From Isochrysis galbana (taxonomy: Eukaryota > Haptophyta > Isochrysidales > Isochrysidaceae): DNA of 64,000 bases. The first letter of the stretch is position 1. Each line of letters begins with the position of its first letter. Position numbers and translations under genes: made by a program. The DNA lies in assembly GCA_018136815.1 (NCBI GenBank), contig CM030942.1, positions 1,365,797 through 1,429,796 of the forward strand, written 5' to 3'. Below are positions 33,112-42,981 of the stretch, piece after piece. A model generated the notes under the pieces. The model did no database searches, had not been told where the DNA came from, and saw nothing but the letters and a program-made list of their open reading frames with translations.

Positions 33112-34550
33112 TGGCACTGAATCGCATACTCGTAGCCACGCCCCCTACCCTTCCTCACCCTCAATATCCCCGCCTTGCGGCAACTCCCCTTGTGCTCTAC
33201 TTAGGGGCTCGGGACATGTGGGGGGTCCGAGCGGAGCGGTGTGCACCTGTCCTCAGCGGCGTGTTCTCCGCTCCCTCCTGTGCCACTGGGTGACCTGTTT
33301 ATTTTAGAATTGTTCCAGGGTCCCGTTGTTTCCGTGTGCTTCGGTGTTCACTTTATATGACCTATAGTGATTGATCGCATTATTAGATGGCCGTTTCGCG
33401 CAGGACGACGCATCGTGTCATGCGAGCTTTTCAGCGAGGCCAAGGGCTTTCGCTACGAGGCGGGTGTTTTCGCTCAGTTGTAGTCTCCCTTTCTCGTTTT
33501 CAATGAATACGGGGGTGCTGAGTTCTAGCGGTTTCTTGAGTTTGGGCTTTCTTCCTTGAGCAGCTTTATGCGTGCGTACAGAGCAGTGCGCTTTTGGCGG
33601 GGTGAGGCCCCTAACTAATGTGGTGAATCTCACTAGTGTAGACTCTAGGATAGGTATGTAGTGGTACTCGTGTGACTCAAATTCGACTCTGTAGAAATCT
33701 CTTAGTATGTATTTCCACGCTATTACGTATAACGCTTTTAGGCTTTCGGGAGTGTTCGTACCAGGATATGCAAATAGTCTATCCTTCATTTTCTGTGTGC
33801 GTGACCTTCCGGGGGGGGGAGTGAAGTTGTTGAGGGCATCTATGGTCTCGAAGATGGTTTTCGTCGCGGGACACCACGCTAAATGACACGAGTCTTCGCG
33901 GTGTCGATGACATAGCCTACACACGTCTGTCGGAGAGGCTATGAATCTGTTTCTAGTACCAATTCTTCTGTGCGTGATGTGTTTGAAGTGGAGGTGTTTG
34001 TCCGTGTGCTTTAACAGCGGCATTGTGTATAGTTTAGCTATATGTTTCCATTCTTCGCTTGTGACGTTCAGTCGCCTTTCCCATGCGAATTTTGCCGCTT
34101 GCGGGGCGTTTCCCCGGGATGCTTTAAGCGCGGCCTTGTTAACATCCGCGACTGTTATCGCGTCTAGCGCGATTTTTCCTTTTCGTATGGCGTACTCATC
34201 CGCCAAGGGGTATTCCATGTACCTTGGGCCTTTGTATCCGCCCTCCCATCTGGCTGGCGGGTGATAGTGTTGGATCTCTCCATCTTCTGCTACTGTGCTG
34301 GTGTCGGTTATTTCGCCTAGGTAATCGGTTTCGGTATGTAGCCAAATGTTGTTTAGAGAGCTCTGCCTCATACCACGTGCCTTTGATCTTCGCGTAGTAT
34401 TCGCCGTCTTGCGTTATGCGTTATGCGTATTTCGGGTGTCGGTTCTTTCGGGCAATTACTTTCGTCAGTCTCATGCCGGGGAAGCGCGTTTCCTCCCGCG
34501 TTCGTGTTTCTAACGTCGTCATTAGTGATGTGGCGTGGTTTACTAATGCG
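33112..34550 (-). mobile_element. LINE copy 2, 5'- and 3'-truncated
   Basis: The element contains the minus-strand ORF 34371-33418 and a 3' UTR with the double hairpin at about 33215-33176. It stops at GCCACGGGTGAC, short of the usual oligo(T) end, where it abuts the B-D element. It lies head to head with LINE copy 3. Confidence 0.65.
33418..34371 (-). CDS. LINE ORF C-terminal region (copy 2)
   Basis: This 317-residue open frame begins at an internal position (SLNNIWLHTETDYLGEITDT) and carries FAWERRLNVTSEEWKHIAKL, LKHTDKHLHFKHITHRRIGT, the zinc motif CRLCHRHREDSCHLAWCP, DRLFAYPGTNTPESLKALYV and a C-terminal GRKPKLKKPLELSTPVF. It aligns end to end with 19780-20703 at the protein level. It lacks the reverse transcriptase. 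No stop interrupts it. Confidence 0.7.
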   Translation of the reverse strand: MRQSSLNNIWLHTETDYLGEITDTSTVAEDGEIQHYHPPARWEGGYKGPRYMEYPLADEYAIRKGKIALDAITVADVNKAALKASRGNAPQAAKFAWERRLNVTSEEWKHIAKLYTMPLLKHTDKHLHFKHITHRRIGTRNRFIASPTDVCRLCHRHREDSCHLAWCPATKTIFETIDALNNFTPPPGRSRTQKMKDRLFAYPGTNTPESLKALYVIAWKYILRDFYRVEFESHEYHYIPILESTLVRFTTLVRGLTPPKAHCSVRTHKAAQGRKPKLKKPLELSTPVFIENEKGRLQLSENTRLVAKALGLAEKLA

Positions 34551-34574
34551 GCCCATGTCCTCAAGAACTTGTCC

Positions 34575-35037
34575 CAGAGAGCTTCTCAGGGAAGGATGCC
34601 GAAAATCAAGAGTACAATCGAGCTGAGCACGCCCGTCTTCACCGAAGACAGCAAAGGCAAACTCACGCTGGGGGACAACCTCAGACTCGTGGCACGCGCG
34701 CTAGACATCACCGACAGACTAGCTTGAAAAACGCACGAGACCCGACAAACAAGAGCAAACACCGAAAAAGAAGGACAGCGGTACCCTAGATGACACCCAG
34801 AAACAGTACACGGAATTCACCCGGCCACTTAGCGGAATAGGAGGGAGATGGGGATCTCACCGCAAAGGACCGGGACAGCCCGCCGTACCCAACCACCACC
34901 ACGACCCGGTCCCCTTAGTAGTGCACGAGGGGAGGCGCCGCAAGGCGGGTTGTTGAGGGATAGGAGAGGGGTGAAGGCGTGATAGCATAGCACGTTACTA
35001 GGCCACGCGTGGGGCGATAATATCAAAAGGTTTTTAT
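34575..35037 (+). mobile_element. LINE copy 3, severely 5'-truncated
   Basis: The coding remnant 34575-34727 reads SQGRMPKIKSTIELSTPVF to LVARALDITDRLA, the last ~50 codons of the LINE ORF. The 3' UTR carries AATAGGAGGGAG, the double hairpin CCCCTTAGTAGTGCACGAGGGG with GCCGCAAGGCGGG at 34911-34949, and ends GATAATATCAAAAGGTTTTT at about 35037. Confidence 0.65.
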
Positions 35038-35412
35038 CTGTTTGCAAAGATCTTTGGCGGAACATTAGCTTATTTCCCTGGTTCGGTTACCTTGACAAAA
35101 GCGAAAAGGCGGGAAATGCAGATACTCCGTGAATGCATGAGCAATGCGCCTTTCGTAGAACGGGACGAGGGCATCACCAAAGTCTCAATAGACCAAGGGA
35201 ATGTCCAAGATGTCGTGATTGCTCTGTAGCGTGATGCGTCAAGAATAGATCAAAATCCACCGCGCAGAGAGCTCAATACTCAATCCTCGAGGTTCGCATC
35301 TTTCCCCTCGAAACCATGGGCAATGGCACCTCTCACAACTAAGGCTGTCCTCCAATATATTCTGGGCATATGAAGGACGAGCATTCTGGTAGGTTGAAAA
35401 TCTCGTCAAAGA

Positions 35413-38400
35413 CTACACGAAAAGGGCGGGGCGGAAGGTGTTTTGTCGTTCCATGTACGGTCCATTGAACACAAGTTGTATCGCACAGTCCTTGCCATAG
35501 TCCAGGTCAGGCAGCAACTTCGGTGTGAGCAAAAAATACTGCTTGCCACTGTCCCGGCAGGCGTTCGTAATGCATGTGAAGATGTTGCGCTCATTGGTCG
35601 AATCCATGGCCTGGTTGATCTCATCGACGACGCGGAAGGGCGCCGGATTGATGTCTTGCAAGGAAATGAGGTAGACCATTGTCGCGACCGAGCGCTCGCC
35701 ACCAGAATCACGACCCGCCTCTCCAAGGATGTGCAGCTTCTCCGAGTCACGCCACTTCACAAGGATGTGGATCTTGTACTGCTCATAGTCATCCTCCCCA
35801 ACGGGGTCGCCATCCTCATTAAGCTTGCGCCCATCCGACAGGCGAATCTCTCCTTGGCAGCGGAAGCGCGCAAAGCACTCGGCAAATTTGGCGTCGACAC
35901 TTTTGATCATTTCGTTGAGCTCAGGTTTCCACTCAGCCTCCAGCTGTCGCACGAGCTGCGATTGAGATTCGACCGACGCCTTGCATTGCTGGACGCGTCC
36001 CTTCATCTCCTCGATTTTGCTGCACCGTTCTTTGTATTGGCGCACCGCTGAGGCGTCCCCCATGTTCGATGATGTCTCTGCCTCAAGCTCAGCGATCCTG
36101 TCATCGACCTCCTCCATGGTGTCCGGCAGGCTATCCCAAATAGCCTGCCCCTCAGGACTGCGGGCTTGAGGGCCGTCTTTATCCTTCGGATCACCCGACA
36201 CCGGCTTCAGCTCCATTTCCGGCGCCTTCTCCCTTGCAGACTTCAATGTAGGCACGATGGCAGCCGCGAGCGTCTTAGCTTTTTCGTACAGCACATCGTA
36301 CTCGGCTTGTGCTCGACGAATCTTCTCATCGAGCTCTTCAGTATCACCGGTCCGGTCCGCAAGCATTGCTTCGGCCGCACCTGCTGCCAGTCGAGCACCC
36401 GCAAGACGCGTCATCGCCTCGCTATGGCTGATGCTGCTGAGGGCCACATGGGAGAGCTGGCCGAGTGCCGCATGGTGTGCGTCGACCAGTCGCTTGCGAT
36501 ACTCTGCCTTTTGCTCCTCGCTCTTGAAGTTGTCGATCCTGTCTTGCTCTGCACGTACCTTCTCCTCCAGTCCGGCGATGCGCGACTGCATAGTCTTAAA
36601 CCGGACGAAAATTTTCTTGATCTCGTTGGATCGAGCTAGGGCTTGATCCCTCCGGTTCTTCAGCTTCTCCACCTGGGCGACGACAGCGCTGCGCGCCGTC
36701 TCGCGCTCCTTGAGGGCACACTCCGCCTGAGCAAGCTCGGCCTCTAGTCGCTTTTTCTCAGCCTCGTTGATGGCGACCGAAAACAGCCCCTTGGGCTGGT
36801 GAGGGATGGATGACGAGGCGGTCACTTTACGGCTGCCATAACGCGAACGATTGAACGAATAAGTGCGCTCGGGCGTGAGCACCTCTACAGAGTCGCATCC
36901 TCTTTCGGCAAGATATTGTTGCAGCACGTCGATTCGTGATATTGTTGCGGACGTGCCAAGGAGATAGCGGTCAACTCCCATCTGCTGCGCGAGGAAGCTA
37001 AGGATTTCGCCCCGCAGGTCATCGCGGATGACGAGTGCTTCGTCAAGCCATGCTGTAATCCCAAATTGGGCCAGATCAGCGCTCGGCACACGGCTGGGCC
37101 GTGGCTTGAAGGGTTCGCCCTTGTTCCGGTAGATGTTGATGTTGTACTTCTCGCGCCGACAGACTTGATTGAGCTCATCTCGCGCGTCGTCGGTTCGCGC
37201 GAGGAACGAGGAGAGGGTGCGCCAGTTGAAGGCCTGCTCCGAAAGCCGTTGGTGTTCCTTATTTGGCAGGTCGAGAACCATCAGCATCGGCCCAATGACA
37301 CGGTCCTCTCCGAAGCCATTCTTTTGGCACCAGTCGGCGAGCCTCACGGTGTTGTGATTCATTTCGTACACAATCTTCATCTTCATGCCGACAGGATCGC
37401 CAAGAGCAGCGATCTGCTGATTGACTCTGCCAACTTGTTGGCGTTCCGCCGAGAGGTCATGATTCATCAACTCGTCACACTTTGAGCTGTATTCGGCGTG
37501 CAAGGCTGCCACAGCATTCTGCGCCTCTGTCTTTGCTTGCTCCGCTGAAGAGCCGAACTCAGCCGCCAGCCGGCGCTGCTCAGCTTCCACCTCGCTCTGC
37601 GTCTCCTGGAGCTGCCGCTTATACCCATCGCGAGACTTGACAATCTTCGCCAACTTCTTGTCCACTTGTCCGATGCCGTGCTTGGCATCGGCTGCGTTGT
37701 TCTCGATTGCTTCAATGCGGTCGCAGGCTTCCAATGCCTTCTCCTCAATACTATGCACGTCTCCGGCCTGCGCCTTCATGCTAGTCACGGCCTTCTTGAC
37801 AAGGTTCTCAAGTGGGGCAAGCTCTTCGCGCATCTGCCTCTTCTCAGCTTCCAGAGCCTTCTTCAGCCTCTTCTGCTGCTGCTTCTCGTCGTCTGCGCGC
37901 TTGTAGCCCTCGTATTTCTCATCGAATATCATCCAAGCCCTCTTCCCTTCCACCTGCGCCAGCTGCTTCATGTTGGCCTCATAGCGCTGCCAGCGCTCCA
38001 CATCAGCATACAAGACCTCGTTTTGCTTTTCTAGATCGGCGAGCGCCTTCTCCTCGACGTTGAGCTGGTGCTTGGCCTCTTTCAAAGTTTTGTCCTCGAT
38101 GATGAGGCGCTCATGTTTCTCGCATGTCTCAGGCCCAATGGCGCGCTCGGTTTCCTTCAAAAGCTGCACCGGGCTCATGTTCGAAAACTGCCCGACCTTA
38201 TCTTGAGGAAGAAACTGGAGAGGGTTGTCCACCTGTATGTTGAGCTCCTTCATCTTCTCCCTGACCTTCTTCCTCGAGCTCGGCTGTCCATTCATGTACC
38301 AGACCTCCTTATCCTGTCGGTTGAACTCAACGCGCACAATCAGATTCTTGCCAAAGCCTGAGCCATCGTAGAGTTCCGTCTCAACCATACCCTCGTTGGG

Positions 38401-38903
38401 CTTGTTGCCATTCTCGTCAGCATTATCGTGAACACAGCCGCTGATCTTGTCGCCGCGCTCCGTCACCTTGATGGGACCCCCAAGGCCGACGCACATTGCG
38501 CACACGATAGACGACTTGCCAGTGCCTGTATCAAGAAGGGTGGAGGCGAGTTGCAACGCTACTCGAACAACTGGACAATCGCCTGGGTAATGTTGCATAC
38601 TCCCACGTGATTAGTCGGGGAGCCGAGGAGCAGCGAGAGCAGCACACGGCGAGTGCAACCCACACAGTACCTCCCCCAACATGTGCAAGCAACCTTGTCT
38701 GCAACAGCCTCACCCCGCTCCCCGCCCACCATCGGCTCACCGTTCGGCCCAATGATGCAATTGAGCTTGCCCGGATCCGCAAAGAGCTCGCACTCCGAGT
38801 AGGACATGAAGTTGCGCAGCTTGATGCGCACGATGGTGCCGCGTGTATGCGTGCGCCGGCGTTTGGCCTGCTGTGTCTCGGCGCCCACATCCTCGCGCGC
38901 CAT
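35413..38903 (-). CDS. SMC5: SMC5, SMC5/6 complex ATPase, two exons
   Basis: Exons on the minus strand are 38903-38741 and 38525-35413 (GT-AG), giving 1091 residues, the usual SMC5 length. The splice completes the Walker A motif CIIGPNGTGKSSIVCA near residue 50. NPLQFLPQDKVGQFSNMSP is a characteristic SMC5 segment. Coiled-coil arms (roughly 175-430 and 640-930) flank a hinge region around 440-620. The C-terminal head has the ABC signature as GEAGRDSGGERSV and Walker B as FRVVDEINQAMD, then NERNIF. SMC5 pairs with SMC6 in the nucleus in DNA repair and chromosome segregation. The signature starts Asp-Ser-Gly-Gly instead of Leu-Ser-Gly-Gly, and the usual Gly of INQGMD is Ala. I chose ATG 38903; the frame is open upstream to 39146 but only as Pro-rich, GC-rich sequence. 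Confidence 0.96.
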
Positions 38904-39263
38904 CTCGTTCGCTCGATACGCGCTCGGTCCCTTGCGCCGAGTCCAAGGGCGTGGAAACCCTGTCGCCTCTGCTCGCCGGCTCCTCGTCACTTGTTGGCGG
39001 AGCGATGGGAGCAGGTGCGCCTGCTCGCCGGGGGGCAGCGGGGCGAGCGGCGGAGAGGGGAGAGAGGGCGAGAGAGGGGGGGGGGGCGGGGGGGGGGTTG
39101 GAGGCGGCGGCGCGGCCAGTCGGTCTCCCGTTTTCCCGCGCTTCAAAGGCCGGCACGGCTCGTACGAGAGAGACTCCTACTTTAGAGCTCTACTCCGCGT
39201 ACTCTACCGCCATTTCCTGGCGCGCGCGCAACTCCTGGCATCAGTGTCCTTCGTGGCCATCGC

Positions 39264-39647
39264 TTGGAAGCCAGGCTGCCCACGGTGCCGGGCGACCCAC
39301 CGTCGGGCCAGGGCATCCCCTCCGGCCACTCCACCGCCATGGCATCGCTGGGCGCGCCCACTGAGTCGCCGGACCTGGCCCCGGCGCTGGCGCGTGGCGT
39401 TGACGAAAGCGTCCTTCGAGACGAGCAGGAGGCTGGGAGCGAGCGCGATGGGCGTCCCAGACGACGGACAGGTGCCCAAATGTCAAATTCAGGCTTTGGG
39501 CGCGCCCAACCGTCGCAGGGTACGAAGCAGAGGGCTGTCAATGCCATCTGTCACTGGTACCACCCGCGCACCGACCACTCCATACTCACGACCAAGGCCC
39601 AATGGGCCAAAGAGTTTGGAGTGGATCGGCAGCGCTTCTTAGACTAG
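39264..39647 (+). CDS. Hypothetical ORF, 127 residues
   Basis: The frame has mixed composition, with MASLGAPTESPDLAPALARG and QRAVNAICHWYHPRTDHSIL. It ends FGVDRQRFLD, followed by a stop. I recognise no family. Codons look moderately coding-like, but there is no supporting repeat or domain. It could be an exon of an unrecognised gene or chance. Confidence 0.2.
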   Translation: MEARLPTVPGDPPSGQGIPSGHSTAMASLGAPTESPDLAPALARGVDESVLRDEQEAGSERDGRPRRRTGAQMSNSGFGRAQPSQGTKQRAVNAICHWYHPRTDHSILTTKAQWAKEFGVDRQRFLD

Positions 39648-40300
39648 TGTCTTGTCACTCAACTGGGATGCTGGGAGAGTGTGGTGAGAGTCATGTGGGC
39701 TCCGACGGAGGATGCGTGTGATGCTGAGCGCGGCCATAAATGTACCTGTGCGTCGGCGGAGTCTGAGCCTGAGGTTGGGGAGGAAGAGGATGGGGAGGAA
39801 GCACATTCAAGTGTGGGAGTGCAAAGTGCATGTGATCTCCAGTGGGATAGCTCAGGCTGTGGGTGCCTTGGGATCGTAAGTATACTACAATATGTATTAT
39901 GTTTATGTAGTGCCGTGCGTTCGGGTTGGGGGTGTGTGCGCCGCCGCTGGCGCAGCCGACTGCCCAACGAGATCAGTAAGACTTCTAGCCGTCTAGCCGT
40001 ACACTCCTAGGAGAGTGTGGTTAGGGTGAGGCCAACCCATACTCCTGTGGCCAGGCATGCCCTTTTTGTACATGATTTGGCTGGGTTATAAGCATTTTCA
40101 ACTTGGAAGGACACAATGACAGGAATTGAGTATACCATAGAATGGTAGGCCGCCGAGCGCCCGTAGGCCACACGCCGTCCCTGCTGTGAAGGTGCGCAAC
40201 TGGAGCTGTTGGTGTGCTAGCAGCCTGACCATCCCCCATGCTCATGGCTCAGTAACTTTGAGGGGGGCCCAGGCCCCCATGGGCAAGAAAAATCAAGGGG
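39648..40300. other. Intergenic, no gene seen
   Basis: Acidic plus-strand frames around 39690-39860 (EPEVGEEEDGEE) do not match anything I know. No repeats were recognised. Confidence 0.3.
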
Positions 40301-40424
40301 AAGGACTGGGGTGCTAGGAGTTGAGTACCTACGGAGTAGTCGGAGTTCTGAAAGATTTTCTTCTCCTAGAGTATTCCCTCTCCTTCCTACTTTACACCCA
40401 CCTAAAACCCACGCAACACAAACT

Positions 40425-40720
40425 CTCTCCTCCGTCTCCACCGCCACCATCGCGCCCCGCCTCCATCACCGCCGCCTCCCTCGCCGCCGCCTCCGTCTCC
40501 ACCGCCGCCGTCGCCTCCTCCTTCGTCACCGCCTCCTCCGTCACCCATCACCGCTCACCGCCTCCATCTCCACCGCCACCCTCGCCCTCGCCTCTTCCTC
40601 CTCCTCCTCCTCCCTCCTCCCTCCTCCCTCGCCGCAACCAAGTTTATACTTGGTCGCATGCGGGAGGGCACACTCCCTCCCAGACCCGACACCCGACAGA
40701 ACATTGAACAGAATGTGTCA
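40425..40720. repeat. CCGCC/TCC-rich low-complexity tract with a B-type palindrome
   Basis: Irregular CACCGCCGCCTCC-type repeats fill 40430-40630. At 40635-40654, AACCAAGTTTATACTTGGT is a near-perfect inverted repeat. It is a variant of the palindrome that begins family B elements at 12300 and 33108. Confidence 0.5.
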
Positions 40721-41164
40721 CAATGTCACAATCTGTGGATCGGACGAGGCGCCGTTGGCCGTTGGAGGTCTCTCGGGAGTGCGTACGTATATCCGGCACT
40801 CGTTCAGAGATCAGAGATGGAGATCAAATAATGTGTACGATGCGTACAAGAGTGAGGGGGGAAACGAAAGAACTTCATAGCTACCACCTACGACCTACAC
40901 CTACTCCGCGCATGGCACTAATCTTCCTCGCAGTTCCATCGATCGCCCTTCAGGCATCCCCTCTCACTCTCACACCTCCTCTTCCTCTTCCCCCCACACT
41001 CCCCCTTCATATTCATCCCTTTTTGTTCGGTGTTCGGTGTCCAAGGGCCAAAGGTGGGCCCAGATGGCCAGGTGCCAGGGTGCTCCGCCAGGAGTTGAGC
41101 GCCTACATAGACACAGCCCGGCGTTCTCCCTGCTCGGACTTCGTTCACCTTCTCCCCCTTTTGT

Positions 41165-41215
41165 GCTTTAAAGTCGCGTTCCGTCAAAAGAGGGCCAGGT
41201 GATAATTTTGTTTTC
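41165..41215 (-). repeat. Repeat E, copy 2
   Basis: On the minus strand it reads CACCTGGCCCTCTTTTGACG, then GAACGCGACTTTAAAG, matching 23110-23147. Such short conserved ends often mark transposon termini, but no partner end is identified. Confidence 0.45.
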
Positions 41216-41689
41216 GCTTAGAATGTTATGTTAGTATGGATTTGGAGGCGCGAGGAGCGAGGACGCGGCGCGTGCGCATAGCAACTTTTTCCCCACGGCA
41301 CCCCACTTTTCGGAACACCTGCGGCTAATCAGTCTAACTAACGTTATGCGTTATGTGCGAAAACTACCTCAAACTTTTTTCCTATGCGTGGTCGCGACAG
41401 GGAACCCCTGCGGGCAGGTAGCGACGGTCGGAGCGTGTCTTCGCTTTGGATTTTCCCACCAAGGCGGAAAGTCGAAGAGGAACGTTATGTCGCGCAACCG
41501 CGGCGATCACATTGGATACAGATCGCAGCGAGGTATCCTTGCAATCGAAAAAATCTTGCTGTTGAGCGTGGACCTTCTAGACGTTTCTATCGAGCAACCC
41601 CGAGTAGCAACCAAGGGAGGAGAAGACCAAAAACCAACGGGACCAAGGGCTTTCATGCAACTTGCATCAAGGGGAAAGATAACCCAAAA

Positions 41690-41822
41690 CCAAAGCAGCG
41701 AATCTAAATCAATCTCCAAGGGGAGATGGCAAACCAAGGACCAAGGAGAAAGATTCCCTCACCCAAGCAGCGAACCTAAATCGATCTCCAAGCTCCAAGG
41801 GGAGATGGCAAACCAAACCTGA
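41690..41822. repeat. ~71-bp tandem duplication
   Basis: AAGCAGCGAATCTAAATC..ATCTCCAAGGGGAGATGGCAAACCAAGG at 41692 is repeated at 41763, with a small internal duplication (CCAAGCTCCAAG). CCAAGGGGAGATGG within it can form a small hairpin. The plus-strand frame 41346-41822 runs through it but is not recognised. Confidence 0.65.
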
Positions 41823-42180
41823 TTGCCCCCAGAAGCAGGTAAAGAAACGCGGGGAGATAGCGAATTAAACCTTTTGCGAGGCGCCTGGGAGGAAGAAAGG
41901 TGGGGAACTTCCCTTCCCTTCGAGAGAAGAGAGAAAGAGAGAGGGCGCTCCAGAACCCTAGATCCTTGGCGTCCACGCGAAGTTTTTGACCGAGAACGAG
42001 AACGAGAACGAGAGAATTATAACGATAAATACCGAACGAAGAGAAGAGAGAAGCCTAGCGAGAGTCGATTCGCGAATGCGACAGGGGGGAGAGGGGGGCG
42101 GGGACAGGGGGAAGGGGGGGGGAGGGGGCGACGGGGCGACGGAGTGGCTGGGGGCAAGGGGCTGGGCGCGTGATTCTAAC
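41823..42180. other. GA-rich intergenic sequence
   Basis: AGAGAAAGAGAGAGG tracts and GAACGAGAACGAGAACGAG repeats at 41994-42013 are followed by G-runs. No gene is supported. Confidence 0.35.
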
Positions 42181-42182
42181 TT

Positions 42183-42335
42183 TAGCACGGTCCTAGATAT
42201 CTAGATATCTTAGATATCTAGATATCTAGACCGAAAAATCCACTATCTATATCTAGGTGGATAGCACCAGGGCACTATCTGTATCTAGGTGGATAGCTCC
42301 AAGGCACTATCGACTTCTATCTTGATAGTGCTCGT
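42183..42335. repeat. AGATATCT palindromes followed by a 40-bp tandem repeat
   Basis: TAGATATC is repeated four to five times at 42194-42229; the block is self-complementary over most of its length. It is followed by CACTATCTATATCTAGGTGG..ATAGCACCA and CACTATCTGTATCTAGGTGG..ATAGCTCCA at a spacing of about 40 bp. It could form long hairpins. Confidence 0.75.
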
Positions 42336-42981
42336 CAGGGGTAATTCAACGCCTTACAGGGGGTGTCTGCGATGGAGAGAGGGGGGTGCGAGGCCCCCAT
42401 TGGCCTCCTACTTATAAAAGTAGTTATGTCGTTATGTCCCCTCCGTCTAGAGACGGGGGCTCCTCGCGCTCCTCCCTTCTTAGAGAGAGGAGTACTCCCC
42501 TAGCTGGACACAACACACCTGACTTGGCACTCTCTCTTACACCTTCCCACTCGGGAGGAGAGCTAGTTAGCTCAGCAGCAGCCGCTAGCCGAGCTCAGCA
42601 GCTCCCCTACCCCGCACGGGCGAAGTTGCCGCATCAGGTGGCTCGCCCCCCTGGCGACACCTTGGCCTTTTCTCGGACTCCCCTCACCCTGTTTCCTCTT
42701 GCCCCAGAGCCCCCCCCCCCTCCCATTTTAGAACGGGGCAGGGGAGGAGGGCGAGCCCAGCCCCAGCAGCAAAGCGGAGACGGAGAACTCCTACTCCAGG
42801 CTATAATCTCTATTCTCAAAAGAGAGCAGCTTCGGCTTTCCCGCTCCTCTCGCTTGCTCGCCGGGTAGGTGGGGGGCGAGGGGGGAAGGTAGTGGGCAGT
42901 TCGCCTCAGTTTGCGCGTGGGAGCGGGGCGAGAACGGCGAGGGCGCGGTGAGGCAGGCCGCCCTCCGCTGCCGACCGCCCT
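42336..42981. other. Upstream region of the RCC1 gene
   Basis: A C/G-rich leader with no recognised element. Plus-strand frames are Ser/Pro-rich and not conserved. Confidence 0.3.
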
